From contig NZ_CP135079.1 in NCBI RefSeq assembly GCF_032121415.1, positions 2,294,001 to 2,358,000 of the forward strand: a DNA stretch of 64,000 nucleotides, read 5' to 3'. A program made the translations under genes and the position numbers. The notes below the pieces were generated by a model, which had not been told where the DNA came from, did no database searches, and worked only from the letters and a program-made list of their open reading frames with translations. Positions 53,202 to 61,990 of the stretch are shown in pieces; within the stretch, counting starts at the first letter, position 1; each line of letters opens with the position of its first letter. Source of the DNA: Streptomyces parvus (GTDB lineage: Bacteria; Actinomycetota; Actinomycetes; Streptomycetales; Streptomycetaceae).

Positions 53202-55136
53202 GTGAGCGGAACCTCCGAAGGGCCGAGGGCCTCGGCAGGCACGGCCCCGGGCGCGCCCGCCCCGCCGGTCACGGAGCGTCATACGACGGCCCCGGCCGCG
53301 AGCGGTCCCACCCCGGCCGATTCCGCCCGGGTCGCTTCCGCCGGGAGCGACCCCGCCGCGAGCGGCCCCCGTTCCGTCGCCTCCGAGCTGCGCGACTACC
53401 GGGCCGCGTTCAACGCCGCCACGCTCCCCATGGGCGTCGTCGACGGCCGGGGCCATGTCGTGCGGGCCAACGAGGCGCTCGGCGGGCTGCTGGGAACCCC
53501 TGCGGCGGCCCTCGCCGGGCGGCAGGCGTGCGAGCTGCTCGACCTCGCCGGCGACGACCGCACCTGGCACGCGTACCGCGAGGTCCTTCTCGGCCGCCGG
53601 TCCCGGTTCCGCTGCACGCGCCGGCTCAAGCACCCCGACGGGCGCTCCCTGTGGGCCGAGATCACCGTCGTACCGATGACGGGAGCCTCGGCTGCGGAGT
53701 CCGCCCGGGTGCTCCTGACGGTCGCGGACGTCAGCGACCGGCGGGAGCTCCAGGAGCGCCTGCGCCATCTCCAGATGCACGACCCGGTGACCCGGCTGCC
53801 CAACCGGACGCTGTTCTTCGAACGCCTCGCCTCGGCCCTGGAGACCCCGCCGTACCAGGACGACTCCCTGCCGTCGCGGCAGCACGCCCGGATCGGCCTC
53901 TGCTACCTGGATCTGGACGGCTTCAAGGCGATCAACGACACCTTGGGCCACCGCACCGGGGACCGGCTGCTGGCCGCCGTCGCCGCGCGGCTCACCGACT
54001 GCGCCGAGAACGACGCCTCCCGCAACGCCGGGAGCAGCCGGCTGGTGGCGCGCCTGGGCGGCGACGAGTTCGCGATCCTGGTCGAGGACTCGGTCGGCAC
54101 CCAGGAGCTGACCGACCTGGCCCACTCGGTCCTCGCCGCGCTCCAGCAGCCGTTCGACCTGGCAGGCCAGCGGCTCTCGGTCTCCGCGTCGATCGGCGTG
54201 GTCGAGCGGGCCGCCGCGGGCACCTCGCCCACCGGTCTGATGCAGGCCGCCGACACCACGCTGTACTGGGCGAAGGCGGACGGGCGGGCCCGCTGGACCC
54301 TGTTCGACCCCGAGCGCAACGCCCACCGCATGACCCGCCAGTCCCTCTCCTCGACGCTCCGGCCCGCCGTCGAGCGCGGCGAGTTCACGCTGGAGTACCA
54401 GCCGCTGGTCGGGATGGCCGACGGGGTGCTGCGCGGGGTCGAGGCGCTGGTGCGCTGGAACCACCCGCAATTCGGCGTACTGCCGCCGAATCGGTTCGTC
54501 CAGATCGCCGAGGAGGACGGTTCGATCGTCCAGCTCGGCCGGTGGGTGCTGCGCACCGCGTGCCGGCAGGCGCGGCGCTGGCAACTGGACCACCCGGACG
54601 AGCCGCCGCTGTTCATCAGCGTCAACGTCGCCGTACGACAGGTCTGGGACTCCGACCTGGTGGCCGATGTGGCGCAGATCCTGGCCGAGACCGAACTCGC
54701 CCCCGGGCTGCTCCAGCTGGAGCTGACCGAGTCGGCGGTGATGGGCTCCGGCGGTCGCCCGCTGAGAGCTCTCCAGGCCCTGAGCGACATGGGCGTACGG
54801 ATCGCCATCGACGATTTCGGGACGGGTTATTCGAACCTCGCCTACCTCAGCCGGCTGCCCGTCTCCGTACTGAAGCTGGACGGTGCGTTCGTGAAGGGCT
54901 TCCGGTACGAGGACGGTACGCATCCGAGCCCCGCCGACGAGACGATCGTGGAGGCCATGGTGCAGCTGGCGCACCGCCTGGGCCTGACCGTCACCGCGGA
55001 GTGCGTGGAGACGGCCGGGCAGGCGGAGCGGCTGCGGCGGATCGGCTGCGACACGGGGCAGGGGTGGCTGTACTCGCGGGCCGTGGCGCCGGAGCAGATC
55101 GCCGGGCTGATCGGGTCCCGGCCGCTGGAGGGCTGA
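53202..55136 (+). CDS. cdgA: CdgA-type PAS-GGDEF-EAL c-di-GMP enzyme
   Basis: 644 residues. A disordered 60-residue N-terminus, PAS domain at about 65-180 (YRAAFNAATLPMGVVDGRGH), diguanylate cyclase domain with intact GGDEF (286-290; LDLDGFKAINDTLGHRTGD upstream), then a phosphodiesterase domain with intact EAL (414-416), NRFVQIAEEDG, ISVNVAVRQ, LELTESAV, DDFGTGYSNL and LKLDGAF. Both active sites look complete; the RxxD inhibitory site before GGDEF is absent. No membrane segment. In S. coelicolor the homologue at this locus (SCO2817) is a BldD target. GGGAG precedes GTG 53202; an ATG at 53094 is in frame but lies in the promoter region. Confidence 0.94.
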   Translation: MSGTSEGPRASAGTAPGAPAPPVTERHTTAPAASGPTPADSARVASAGSDPAASGPRSVASELRDYRAAFNAATLPMGVVDGRGHVVRANEALGGLLGTPAAALAGRQACELLDLAGDDRTWHAYREVLLGRRSRFRCTRRLKHPDGRSLWAEITVVPMTGASAAESARVLLTVADVSDRRELQERLRHLQMHDPVTRLPNRTLFFERLASALETPPYQDDSLPSRQHARIGLCYLDLDGFKAINDTLGHRTGDRLLAAVAARLTDCAENDASRNAGSSRLVARLGGDEFAILVEDSVGTQELTDLAHSVLAALQQPFDLAGQRLSVSASIGVVERAAAGTSPTGLMQAADTTLYWAKADGRARWTLFDPERNAHRMTRQSLSSTLRPAVERGEFTLEYQPLVGMADGVLRGVEALVRWNHPQFGVLPPNRFVQIAEEDGSIVQLGRWVLRTACRQARRWQLDHPDEPPLFISVNVAVRQVWDSDLVADVAQILAETELAPGLLQLELTESAVMGSGGRPLRALQALSDMGVRIAIDDFGTGYSNLAYLSRLPVSVLKLDGAFVKGFRYEDGTHPSPADETIVEAMVQLAHRLGLTVTAECVETAGQAERLRRIGCDTGQGWLYSRAVAPEQIAGLIGSRPLEG

Positions 55137-55159
55137 CGCCCCGGGGGCGGCCGGGAGCC

Positions 55160-55178
55160 TCGGCCCGGCGCGGGCCGA
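55160..55178. terminator. Terminator between cdgA and the LLM gene
   Basis: TCGGCCCG (55160-55167), 3-nt loop, CGGGCCGA (55171-55178). Confidence 0.65.
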
Positions 55179-55229
55179 CCGGAGCCGCCACCGCGCCCTC
55201 GGGTGACCGGGGCCCGTGGGACGAGGGCC

Positions 55230-56372
55230 CTACGAGGCGTTCGGCAGTCCGTACGCGTCCGCGATCAGGCCGTAGCTCCGCAGCCGCGCGTCCCCGCCGT
55301 GCGCGTTGGCGGTGATCATCAGCTCGTCGGCGCCGGTGCGCTTGGCCAGGTCGTCCAGGCCGGTGCGGACCTCGCCGGCGGTACCGTGGATGACGTTGGC
55401 GAGCCAGCCGTCGACGAACTCCCGCTCCATCGGGGAGAAGTCGTACGCCTCCGCCTCCTCCGGGCTCGGGATCAGCCCGGGGCGGCCGGTGCGCAGCCGG
55501 ACCATGGACAGGGCACCGGTCAGCACCTGGCGACGGGCCTCGCGCTCGTCGTCGGCGGCCAGCGCCGAGACCCCGATCAGGGCGTACGGGGCGTCCAGCA
55601 CGGCGGAGGGCCGGAAGGAATCGCGGTACAGGTCGAGCGCCGGGATGGTGTTCTGCGCCGAGAAGTGGTGCGCGAAGGCGAACGGCAGCCCCAGCGTCCC
55701 GGCCAGCCGCGCACTGAAGCCGGAGGAGCCCAGCAGCCAGACGGGCGGCCGGTGTGCGGACTGCACCCCACCGGGGGAGGTCGCCTGGACCGGGCCCGGA
55801 ACGGCGTGGATCCGGCTGTACGGGTGCCCGTCCGGGAAGTCGTCGTCCAGGAAGCGGATCAGCTCCATGAGCTGCTGGGGAAAGTCGTCGGCCCCCTCGT
55901 TGAGCCGGTCGCTGCGGCGCAGGGCCGCCGCCGTCGCGCCGTCCGTGCCCGGCGCCCGGCCGAGGCCGAGGTCGATCCGGCCCGGGGCCATCGCCTCCAG
56001 GGTGCCGAACTGCTCGGCGATCACCAGCGGGGCGTGGTTGGGCAGCATCACCCCGCCGGAACCGAGGCGGATGCGCTCGGTGTGGGCGGCGATGTGCGCG
56101 AGGATCACGGCCGGGGAGGACGAGGCGACCCCGGGCATGGAGTGGTGCTCGGCGACCCAGAAGCGGTGGAAGCCGCGGCTCTCGGTGAGCTTCGCGATCT
56201 CCACACTCGTGCGCAGGGCCTCGGTCGCGGTGCGGCCCTGCCCCACCGTGACCAGGTCGAGGACGGAGAGCGGAACGGCGGCCGTCCCGGCTGCGGCGGC
56301 CCGGATCCCGTCGCCGTCGGCCGCTCGGCCGCTCCCCGCGCCGCTGGTCTCGTCGCCTCGGATGTCGTCCAC
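55230..56372 (-). CDS. LLM-class flavin-dependent oxidoreductase
   Basis: 380 residues, luciferase-like TIM barrel using FMNH2 or F420. VPLSVLDLVTVGQGRTATEA starts the barrel; FHRFWVAEHHSMPGVASSSP, IRLGSGGVMLPNHAPLVIAE and GRIDLGLGRAPGTDG are typical of the MsnO8/YwcH-like LLM group. The first 30 residues are a Gly/Ala-rich extension. GTG 56372 has GGGAGAGG upstream. Substrate unknown. It lies downstream of the EutA-like gene, 94 nt away, same strand. Confidence 0.88.
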   Translation of the reverse strand: MDDIRGDETSGAGSGRAADGDGIRAAAAGTAAVPLSVLDLVTVGQGRTATEALRTSVEIAKLTESRGFHRFWVAEHHSMPGVASSSPAVILAHIAAHTERIRLGSGGVMLPNHAPLVIAEQFGTLEAMAPGRIDLGLGRAPGTDGATAAALRRSDRLNEGADDFPQQLMELIRFLDDDFPDGHPYSRIHAVPGPVQATSPGGVQSAHRPPVWLLGSSGFSARLAGTLGLPFAFAHHFSAQNTIPALDLYRDSFRPSAVLDAPYALIGVSALAADDEREARRQVLTGALSMVRLRTGRPGLIPSPEEAEAYDFSPMEREFVDGWLANVIHGTAGEVRTGLDDLAKRTGADELMITANAHGGDARLRSYGLIADAYGLPNAS

Positions 56373-56466
56373 GTGTCGGCCTCTCCCGGTGCTGCTGTCG
56401 TACGTCTGCGTATCGGAGGGACAACAGGAGGGCGGCTCCGCTTTATTCCCGGCGGGTCGCCGCGCG

Positions 56467-57231
56467 CTACTCCCGCACCTCGATGCCCTTCGGCTCCAGC
56501 TGCCGCAGCACCGGCTCACGGCTGGCGAACAGGGTGCCGAGCGTGGGCGCCCACGTCCGGCGGTCGGCGAGGCGCAGTCCCTCCCAGACCGTGACCTGGT
56601 TGGCGGTGAGCACGGGCTTGCCGAGCAGTTCCTCCAGCTCGGGGATGTACGCGGTGGTGTGCAGGGAGGTGTCCGGGACCAGCACCACCTCGGCGTCCGG
56701 CTGGTCCGCCTCCCGCACCAGCCGCTTCACCTCGTCCGGGCCCCAGGTGCCGGCCTCGGCCGACGAACCGGCGCCGCCGGACACGGCGGCCACCACCTCG
56801 ATGCCCGCCGATGCCAGGAACGCGGCGAAGAGCCCGGTGACATCGTCCGGGTAGGGCGCGGCGACGGCGACCCGGCGGGCGCCCAGCTCCCGTACCGCGT
56901 GGCCGAAGCCGATGGAGGTGCTGGAGGCGGGGAGCCCGGCCGCCCTGGCGAGCGTGGCGATCTGCTCGTGGGCGCCTTCCCAGCCCTGCCCGAAGCTGCC
57001 GCCACTGGAGGCCCAGATCAGCGCCTCGGCCCCGGCGAGGCGCAGTTCCTCGACGCCCTCGGCGATCCGGTCGGGGGCACCCTGCTCGCGCAGCGCGTCG
57101 GCGCGGTAGACGTCCTCGCCGGTCTCGGTGGAGAACAGGGGCAGCCGGATGTCGGTGTCGAGCAGGATCTCGGTCCGTGGGAAGTCGTCCTCGGCGGCGT
57201 GGCCCGGGTAGAGAAGTCCTACGGTCGTCAT
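56467..57231 (-). CDS. EutA-like Asp/Glu racemase-superfamily protein without cysteines
   Basis: 254 residues of the maleate cis-trans isomerase/EutA group: VGLLYPGHAAEDDFPR at the start, GAEALIWASSGGSFGQGWEG near residue 70, GLPASSTSIGFGHAVRELGA, and LVPDTSLHTTAYIPELEELL, then GKPVLTANQVTVWEGL. The superfamily normally uses two catalytic Cys; both positions are Ser/Thr-type here (ASSGGS and DTSLHT) and the protein has no Cys at all. A nearby ectoine-type ABC transporter supports the EutA link. Enzymatic activity is doubtful. ATG 57231 with AAGGG upstream. Confidence 0.78.
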   Translation of the reverse strand: MTTVGLLYPGHAAEDDFPRTEILLDTDIRLPLFSTETGEDVYRADALREQGAPDRIAEGVEELRLAGAEALIWASSGGSFGQGWEGAHEQIATLARAAGLPASSTSIGFGHAVRELGARRVAVAAPYPDDVTGLFAAFLASAGIEVVAAVSGGAGSSAEAGTWGPDEVKRLVREADQPDAEVVLVPDTSLHTTAYIPELEELLGKPVLTANQVTVWEGLRLADRRTWAPTLGTLFASREPVLRQLEPKGIEVRE

Positions 57232-57475
57232 GTCCACCCTTCCTGTAGGTCGACGGCTCGCCGCGCGGCGGGCGATCCCCTCGCGGGGTCGCGGCGGCCC
57301 ACCGGACGCTCCGGCGGCCGTGACCGCGCGACTGGTCACTCTTGCCCCGACTTGTTCCCAGTATTCCCCCGGGTGGTCGCCGGGGCGCGCGGCCGGGCGT
57401 CGTTGACGCGGCGGTGAGCTGCTGCGAGCGTGGGCGGTCGATCTTGTCCGTTCCGTCGCGGAGGGCCGACCACCC

Positions 57476-58474
57476 ATGCCGGATCCCGTCCTGCTCGTCC
57501 TCGACGCCGCTCCCTCGCCCCGGCTCGGCCGGCTGACCGGCAGGGTGGATGTGCGGTACGCGGACGCCGCCACGCTCGCCGAGCGGCTTCCGGCCGCCGA
57601 TGTGCTGCTGGTGTGGGATTTCGCGTCGGACGCCGTACGGGACGCCTGGCCGGGTCCGGGGCGGCGGCCGCGCTGGGTGCACACGGCGAGCGCGGGCGTG
57701 GACCGGCTGCTCTGCCCGGAGCTGGTCGCCTCCGACACCGTCCTGACCAACGCGCGGGGCGTCTTCGAGCGTCCGATCGCGGAGTACGTGGCGGGACTGG
57801 TGCTGGCGATGGCCAAGGACCTCCCCGGCACCCTGGAGCTGCAACGGGAGCGGCGCTGGCACCACCGCGAGGGGCGGCAGGTGGCCGGTTCACGGGCGGT
57901 GGTCGTCGGCGCGGGCCCCATCGGCCGGGAGATCACCCGGCTGCTGCACGGCCTGGGGGTCACGGTGGCCCTGGTGGGGCGGACCGCCCGGCGCACCATC
58001 CACGGGGCGGCGGATCTGGACCGGCTGGCGGCGCGGGCGGACTGGGTGATCGCGGCGGCCCCGCTGACCGATGCGACGCGCGGGATGTTCGACTCCCGCT
58101 TCTTCGGCCTGCTCCAGCCGTCGGCGCACTTCATCAACGTGGGGCGCGGGGCGAGCGTGGTCCAGGCCGACCTGGTGGACGCGCTGAACCGCCGCTGGTT
58201 CACGGGCGCGGCGCTCGATGTGTTCGAGGACGAACCGCTGGGGGCGGACAGCCCGTTGTGGGACGTACCGGGGCTGCTGGTCTCGCCGCACCTGAGCGGG
58301 GACACGGCGGGGTGGCGCGACCGGCTGGGTGAGCAGTTCGTCGCGCTGTACGAACGCTGGTCGCGGGGCGAGCCGTTGCCCAACGTCGTCGACAAGAAGC
58401 GCGGTTACGTCCCCTCCACCGACCTCGACACGCCCGGCGAGCCCGGCGAGCCCGGCGAACACGGCGCCGGCTGA
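57476..58474 (+). CDS. D-2-hydroxyacid dehydrogenase
   Basis: 332 residues. NAD(P)H-dependent reduction of a 2-keto acid. Substrate-domain motif WVHTASAGVDRLL near residue 64. Rossmann motif VVVGAGPIGREI near 143. The catalytic Arg is in INVGRGASVVQADLV, Glu in DVFEDEPLGADSPLW, and His in SPHLSGDTAGW. The last 12 residues are a GEPGEPGE repeat. ATG 57476 is preceded by GGAGGG. It is divergent from the EutA-like gene and upstream of the ABC transporter; a shared catabolic pathway is plausible but not shown. Confidence 0.9.
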   Translation: MPDPVLLVLDAAPSPRLGRLTGRVDVRYADAATLAERLPAADVLLVWDFASDAVRDAWPGPGRRPRWVHTASAGVDRLLCPELVASDTVLTNARGVFERPIAEYVAGLVLAMAKDLPGTLELQRERRWHHREGRQVAGSRAVVVGAGPIGREITRLLHGLGVTVALVGRTARRTIHGAADLDRLAARADWVIAAAPLTDATRGMFDSRFFGLLQPSAHFINVGRGASVVQADLVDALNRRWFTGAALDVFEDEPLGADSPLWDVPGLLVSPHLSGDTAGWRDRLGEQFVALYERWSRGEPLPNVVDKKRGYVPSTDLDTPGEPGEPGEHGAG

Positions 58475-58685
58475 CAACAGAAGTGACTGACGTGGAGTCA
58501 TGAATTCTCCGTGACGGGGGAACACGCCCCGCGCACCCCTGGTCGCGCTCCGCCCCCTCCGGGCACGGGAAGGTCACCTTCCGGCCACTGTTGGGTTACA
58601 TGCCTCCGGCTACCCGCATAGACGTACGGGATCGGGCAGGCGCTCACCCTGTCCGGACTGTTCGACCTCCAGGAGATTGCGAACC

Positions 58686-59588
58686 ATGGCTGAATTCCCG
58701 AACCTGTCCCGCCGGGGTTTCCTCAACGGAACGGCGGCCGTGGGCGGCCTCCTCGTCGTGCCCGGCCTCCTCACCGCGTGCAGCAAGACCGACTCCGGCT
58801 CCGCGACCGGCGAGGGCGCCCTGGAGAAGCTCCGCAAGCAGGGATTCGTACGGGTGGCGTACGCCAACGAGGCACCGTACGGCTACCTGGAGGGCAAGGA
58901 GCTGAAGGGCGAGGCCCCGACGCTGCACCGCGAGATCTTCCGGGCGCTCGGGGTGGACGAGCTGAAGCCGACGCTCTCCGAGTGGGACGGGCTGATCCCA
59001 GGACTCCAGGCCGGGAAGTACGACGTGGTCAGCGCGGGCATGGCCATCACCCCGGAGCGCTGCGGCAACGCGATCTTCTCCGAGCCGGAGTTCATCTCGC
59101 CGACCGCGCTGATGGTGCAGAAGGGCAACCCGAAGAAGCTCACCGACCTGGCCTCCGCGAAGGAGGCGGGGGTCACCGTCGGTGTGATGTCCGGTGCGGT
59201 CGAGGGGAGTTACGCCAAGGGTGCGGGCATCTCCGAGGACAGGATCAAGACGCTGCAGAAGCCGCAGGACGGGGCCGACGCCGTCAAGGGCGGCCGGATC
59301 GACGCGTTCCTGCTCACCGGGATCTCGCTGCGCTGGCTGGCGAAGACCAACCCGGACACCGAGGTCACCGAGGCGTTCGTGCCGGAGCTGGACGGCAAGG
59401 AGCAGTTCTCCCCCGGCGGGGCGGTGTTCCGCAAGGGCAACGAGGATCTGCGGGACTCCTTCAACCGCGAGCTGAAGAAGATCGTCTCCGACCGCTCGCG
59501 CTATGTGCAGCTGCTGGAGCCGTACGGGTTCGGGGAGACGGAGATCCCGCCCGCCGACCTGAGGACGGCGGATCTGTGCAAGGGCTGA
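58686..59588 (+). CDS. ehuB: EhuB-like solute-binding lipoprotein
   Basis: A 300-residue family 3 solute-binding protein. Tat motif SRRGFL (8-13) with lipobox LLTAC (Cys32), so it is exported folded and lipid-anchored. The binding domain begins KLRKQGFVRVAYANEAPYGY and includes LIPGLQAGKYDVVSAGMAIT, typical of polar amino-acid binders. The order SBP-permease-permease-ATPase equals ehuBCDA for ectoine/hydroxyectoine. Glutamate or glutamine transport is the alternative. It starts 211 nt after the dehydrogenase gene. Confidence 0.87.
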   Translation: MAEFPNLSRRGFLNGTAAVGGLLVVPGLLTACSKTDSGSATGEGALEKLRKQGFVRVAYANEAPYGYLEGKELKGEAPTLHREIFRALGVDELKPTLSEWDGLIPGLQAGKYDVVSAGMAITPERCGNAIFSEPEFISPTALMVQKGNPKKLTDLASAKEAGVTVGVMSGAVEGSYAKGAGISEDRIKTLQKPQDGADAVKGGRIDAFLLTGISLRWLAKTNPDTEVTEAFVPELDGKEQFSPGGAVFRKGNEDLRDSFNRELKKIVSDRSRYVQLLEPYGFGETEIPPADLRTADLCKG

Positions 59589-59606
59589 CGGGGCGGGCGC
59601 GCGCGC

Positions 59607-60338
59607 ATGAGTGACTTCTTCTCCCTCCTCGTCGAGGAGTTCCCCCGCGTCCGGTCGGGTCTGTGGGTGACGCTCCAGGCCACGGTCCTGGGCGCGCTGC
59701 TGGCCGGGGTGCTGGCGTTCGCGCTCGGCCTGATGGCGGGCAGCCGACTGCTTCTGGCGCGCGGGGTCTCCCGGGTGGTCGTGGAGTTCTTCCGGGGCAC
59801 CTCCCTCTACATCCAGTTGTTCTGGCTCTACTACGCGATGCCGCTGGTGACCGGCTACGAACTCACCCCCGTCATCTGCGGGGTGGTCGCGTTCGGCCTC
59901 AACTTCGGTGCGTACGGAGCCGAAGTGGTGCGAGGCGCGATCAACTCCGTGCCGCGCGGGCAGTACGAGGCGGCGATCGCGCTCAACCTCAGCCCGGCCA
60001 GGCGGCTGTGGAAGGTGATCCTGCCGCAGGCGTGGGTGCAGATGATCCCGAGCTTCACCAACCTGCTGATCCAGTTGCTCAAGGCGACGCCGCTGCTGTG
60101 GCTGATCTCCGCCGCCGATCTGATGACGGTGGTCCAGCAGCTGCGCGACCGTACCGGTGAGACGCTCACCGCCTATCTGACCCTGCTGGCCGCCTACTTC
60201 GTGCTGGCGTACGCCCTGACGATGCTCATGAATCTGCTGGAGCGGAGCGCCAAGCGGCGGCTCGGCCTGGACACCGGCGCGAAGAGCCTGTTCAAGAGCC
60301 GCAGCGCGGCCACGACCGCCGTGGGAGGTACCCGGTGA
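59607..60338 (+). CDS. ehuC: EhuC-like ABC permease
   Basis: A 243-residue HisM-type permease with five membrane helices. FFRGTSLYIQLFWLYYAMPL and GAYGAEVVRGAINSVPRGQY, then EAAIALNLSPARRLWKVILP carry the ATPase-coupling loop (EAA motif). It follows the binding protein by 18 nt and overlaps the second permease by 4 nt. Confidence 0.9.
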   Translation: MSDFFSLLVEEFPRVRSGLWVTLQATVLGALLAGVLAFALGLMAGSRLLLARGVSRVVVEFFRGTSLYIQLFWLYYAMPLVTGYELTPVICGVVAFGLNFGAYGAEVVRGAINSVPRGQYEAAIALNLSPARRLWKVILPQAWVQMIPSFTNLLIQLLKATPLLWLISAADLMTVVQQLRDRTGETLTAYLTLLAAYFVLAYALTMLMNLLERSAKRRLGLDTGAKSLFKSRSAATTAVGGTR

Positions 60339-60976
60339 ACGGCTTCGACTGGAACGCCGTCGGGGAGTCCCTGCCCCTGCTGCTGGAGGGATTCCGGGTC
60401 ACCCTGCTCGCGACCGTCCTCGGCACCCTGGTGGCGGCCGTGCTGGGGCTGGTCGTCGCGATGGCGGGGCGGGCGCCAAGCAGGCTCGTGACCGTCCCGG
60501 TGCGCCTCGTCACGGAGTTCGTCCGCTCCACCCCGCTGCTGGTGCAACTGGTCGGTGCATCGGCCCTGTTCAACACGGTGGAGCCGCTGTACACCGGCAT
60601 CGCGGTGCTGGGGATCCACTACGCCGCGTACACCTCCGAGGTCTACCGGGCCGGGATCGACAGCGTGCCGAAGGGCCAGTGGGAGGCGTGCCGCGCGCTG
60701 TCGCTGTCGCCCCGGCGCACCTGGCAGGCCGTGATCCTGCCGCAGGCGGTGCGCAATGTGCTGCCCGCACTCGGGAACTACGCGATCTCGATGTTCAAGG
60801 AGACGCCGTTCCTCGCCGTGATCACGGTGCAGGAGATGGTCTTCGAGGCCCGGAAGTACGGGGCCGACCACTTCGCGTACACCGAGGTGTTCACCCTCGC
60901 CGGCCTGATCTTCCTGGTCGCGAGCTACCCCACGTCGCTGTTGATGAGAAAGCTGGAGAAGCGTCTTGGCCACTGA
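60335..60976 (+). CDS. ehuD: EhuD-like ABC permease
   Basis: A 213-residue permease of the same family: TEFVRSTPLLVQLVGASALF, YAAYTSEVYRAGIDSVPKGQ and the EACRALSLSPRRTWQAVILP coupling loop. GTG 60335 overlaps the previous stop, with GGGAGG at 60323-60328. It pairs with EhuC as the heterodimeric channel. Confidence 0.9.
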   Translation: MNGFDWNAVGESLPLLLEGFRVTLLATVLGTLVAAVLGLVVAMAGRAPSRLVTVPVRLVTEFVRSTPLLVQLVGASALFNTVEPLYTGIAVLGIHYAAYTSEVYRAGIDSVPKGQWEACRALSLSPRRTWQAVILPQAVRNVLPALGNYAISMFKETPFLAVITVQEMVFEARKYGADHFAYTEVFTLAGLIFLVASYPTSLLMRKLEKRLGH

Positions 60977-61823
60977 ACCCCTCCCCCTGCAGAAGACGGA
61001 TTCGCCCGGGCCGGCCGCCGCTCCCGAGGAGGCCGTCCCCGCCTCGGCCCGTACGGGCGAGCCGCTGGTCCGGTTCGACAAGGTGGTCAAGCGCTACGGC
61101 GACCATGTGGTCCTGGACGAGCTGGACTTCACCGTGGACCGCGGCGAGCACGTCACCCTGATCGGGCCCAGCGGCTCGGGCAAAACCACGATCCTGCGGC
61201 TGCTGATGACGCTGGAGAAGGTCAGCGGCGGGGTGATCTGGGTCGACGGCGCCCCGCTGACCCACCTACGCAGCCCGGACGGCTCGCTGAAGCCGGCGGG
61301 CGAGAAGCAGCTGCGCGAGTCCCGGAAGAAGATCGGGATGGTCTTCCAGCAGTTCAACCTCTTCCCGAACATGAAGGTGATCGAGAACATCACGGAGGCC
61401 CCGGTCAGCGTGCTCGGCAAGAGCCGCGAGGAGGCGGAGACCCGGGCCCGGGAGCTGCTGGACCTGGTCGGGCTCTCGGCGAAGGTCGACGCCCATCCCT
61501 CCCAGCTCTCCGGCGGCCAGCAGCAGCGGGTGGCGATCGCGCGGGCGCTGGCCATGGAGCCGGAGATCCTGCTGCTCGACGAGGTGACCTCCGCGCTCGA
61601 CCCGGAGCTGGTGGCCGGGGTGCTGGAGCTGCTCGGCGACATCGCCCGCAACACCGACATCACCATGCTCTGCGTGACCCACGAGATGAACTTCGCCCGG
61701 GACGTCTCGGAGAAGGTCCTGATGTTCGACGCGGGACGGGTCGTGGAATCCGGATCCCCGGAAAAAATCTTCTCGGATCCCTCACACGAACGTACGCGCG
61801 AGTTCCTCAACGCGGTGCTGTGA
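60966..61823 (+). CDS. ehuA: EhuA-like ABC ATPase
   Basis: 285 residues. Walker A GPSGSGKTT near residue 63, Q-loop MVFQQFNLFPN, signature LSGGQQQRVAIARAL, Walker B ILLLDEVTSALDPE and H-loop CVTHEMNFARDV. A 30-residue Pro/Ala-rich leader precedes the domain. The start is TTG at 60966, overlapping ehuD by 11 nt; a GTG further in would remove only the leader. It powers the EhuCD channel. Confidence 0.92.
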   Translation: MATEPLPLQKTDSPGPAAAPEEAVPASARTGEPLVRFDKVVKRYGDHVVLDELDFTVDRGEHVTLIGPSGSGKTTILRLLMTLEKVSGGVIWVDGAPLTHLRSPDGSLKPAGEKQLRESRKKIGMVFQQFNLFPNMKVIENITEAPVSVLGKSREEAETRARELLDLVGLSAKVDAHPSQLSGGQQQRVAIARALAMEPEILLLDEVTSALDPELVAGVLELLGDIARNTDITMLCVTHEMNFARDVSEKVLMFDAGRVVESGSPEKIFSDPSHERTREFLNAVL

Positions 61824-61852
61824 CCTCGCCGTTGATGCGCTGCTCATGGCAG

Positions 61853-61864
61853 TGGCATATGCCA
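61853..61864. promoter_or_regulatory. 12-bp palindrome upstream of the IclR gene
   Basis: TGGCATATGCCA, perfect, 127 nt before the IclR start and 30 nt after ehuA. Palindromes of this length occur by chance in a window this size, so this is only a candidate operator. Confidence 0.3.
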
Positions 61865-61871
61865 GACGGGT

Positions 61872-61898
61872 GCGCCCCAGATGACAGCTCCGGGGCGC
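61872..61898 (+). terminator. Possible terminator of the ehu operon
   Basis: GCGCCCC (61872-61878) pairs with GGGGCGC (61892-61898), 13-nt loop. Confidence 0.45.
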
Positions 61899-61990
61899 CC
61901 CTACTGACTCGTCAACTGCCGCCCCGCGGGGGCCTTCCGGCGGCTATCGTGGGGCGAAAGCTTGCGGTCACAACCTGGTAGGGGGACACC

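Noticed and set aside
61853..61864. TGGCATATGCCA as a proven IclR operator
   Set aside because: A 12-bp palindrome is expected by chance many times in 64 kb; kept only as a low-confidence site.
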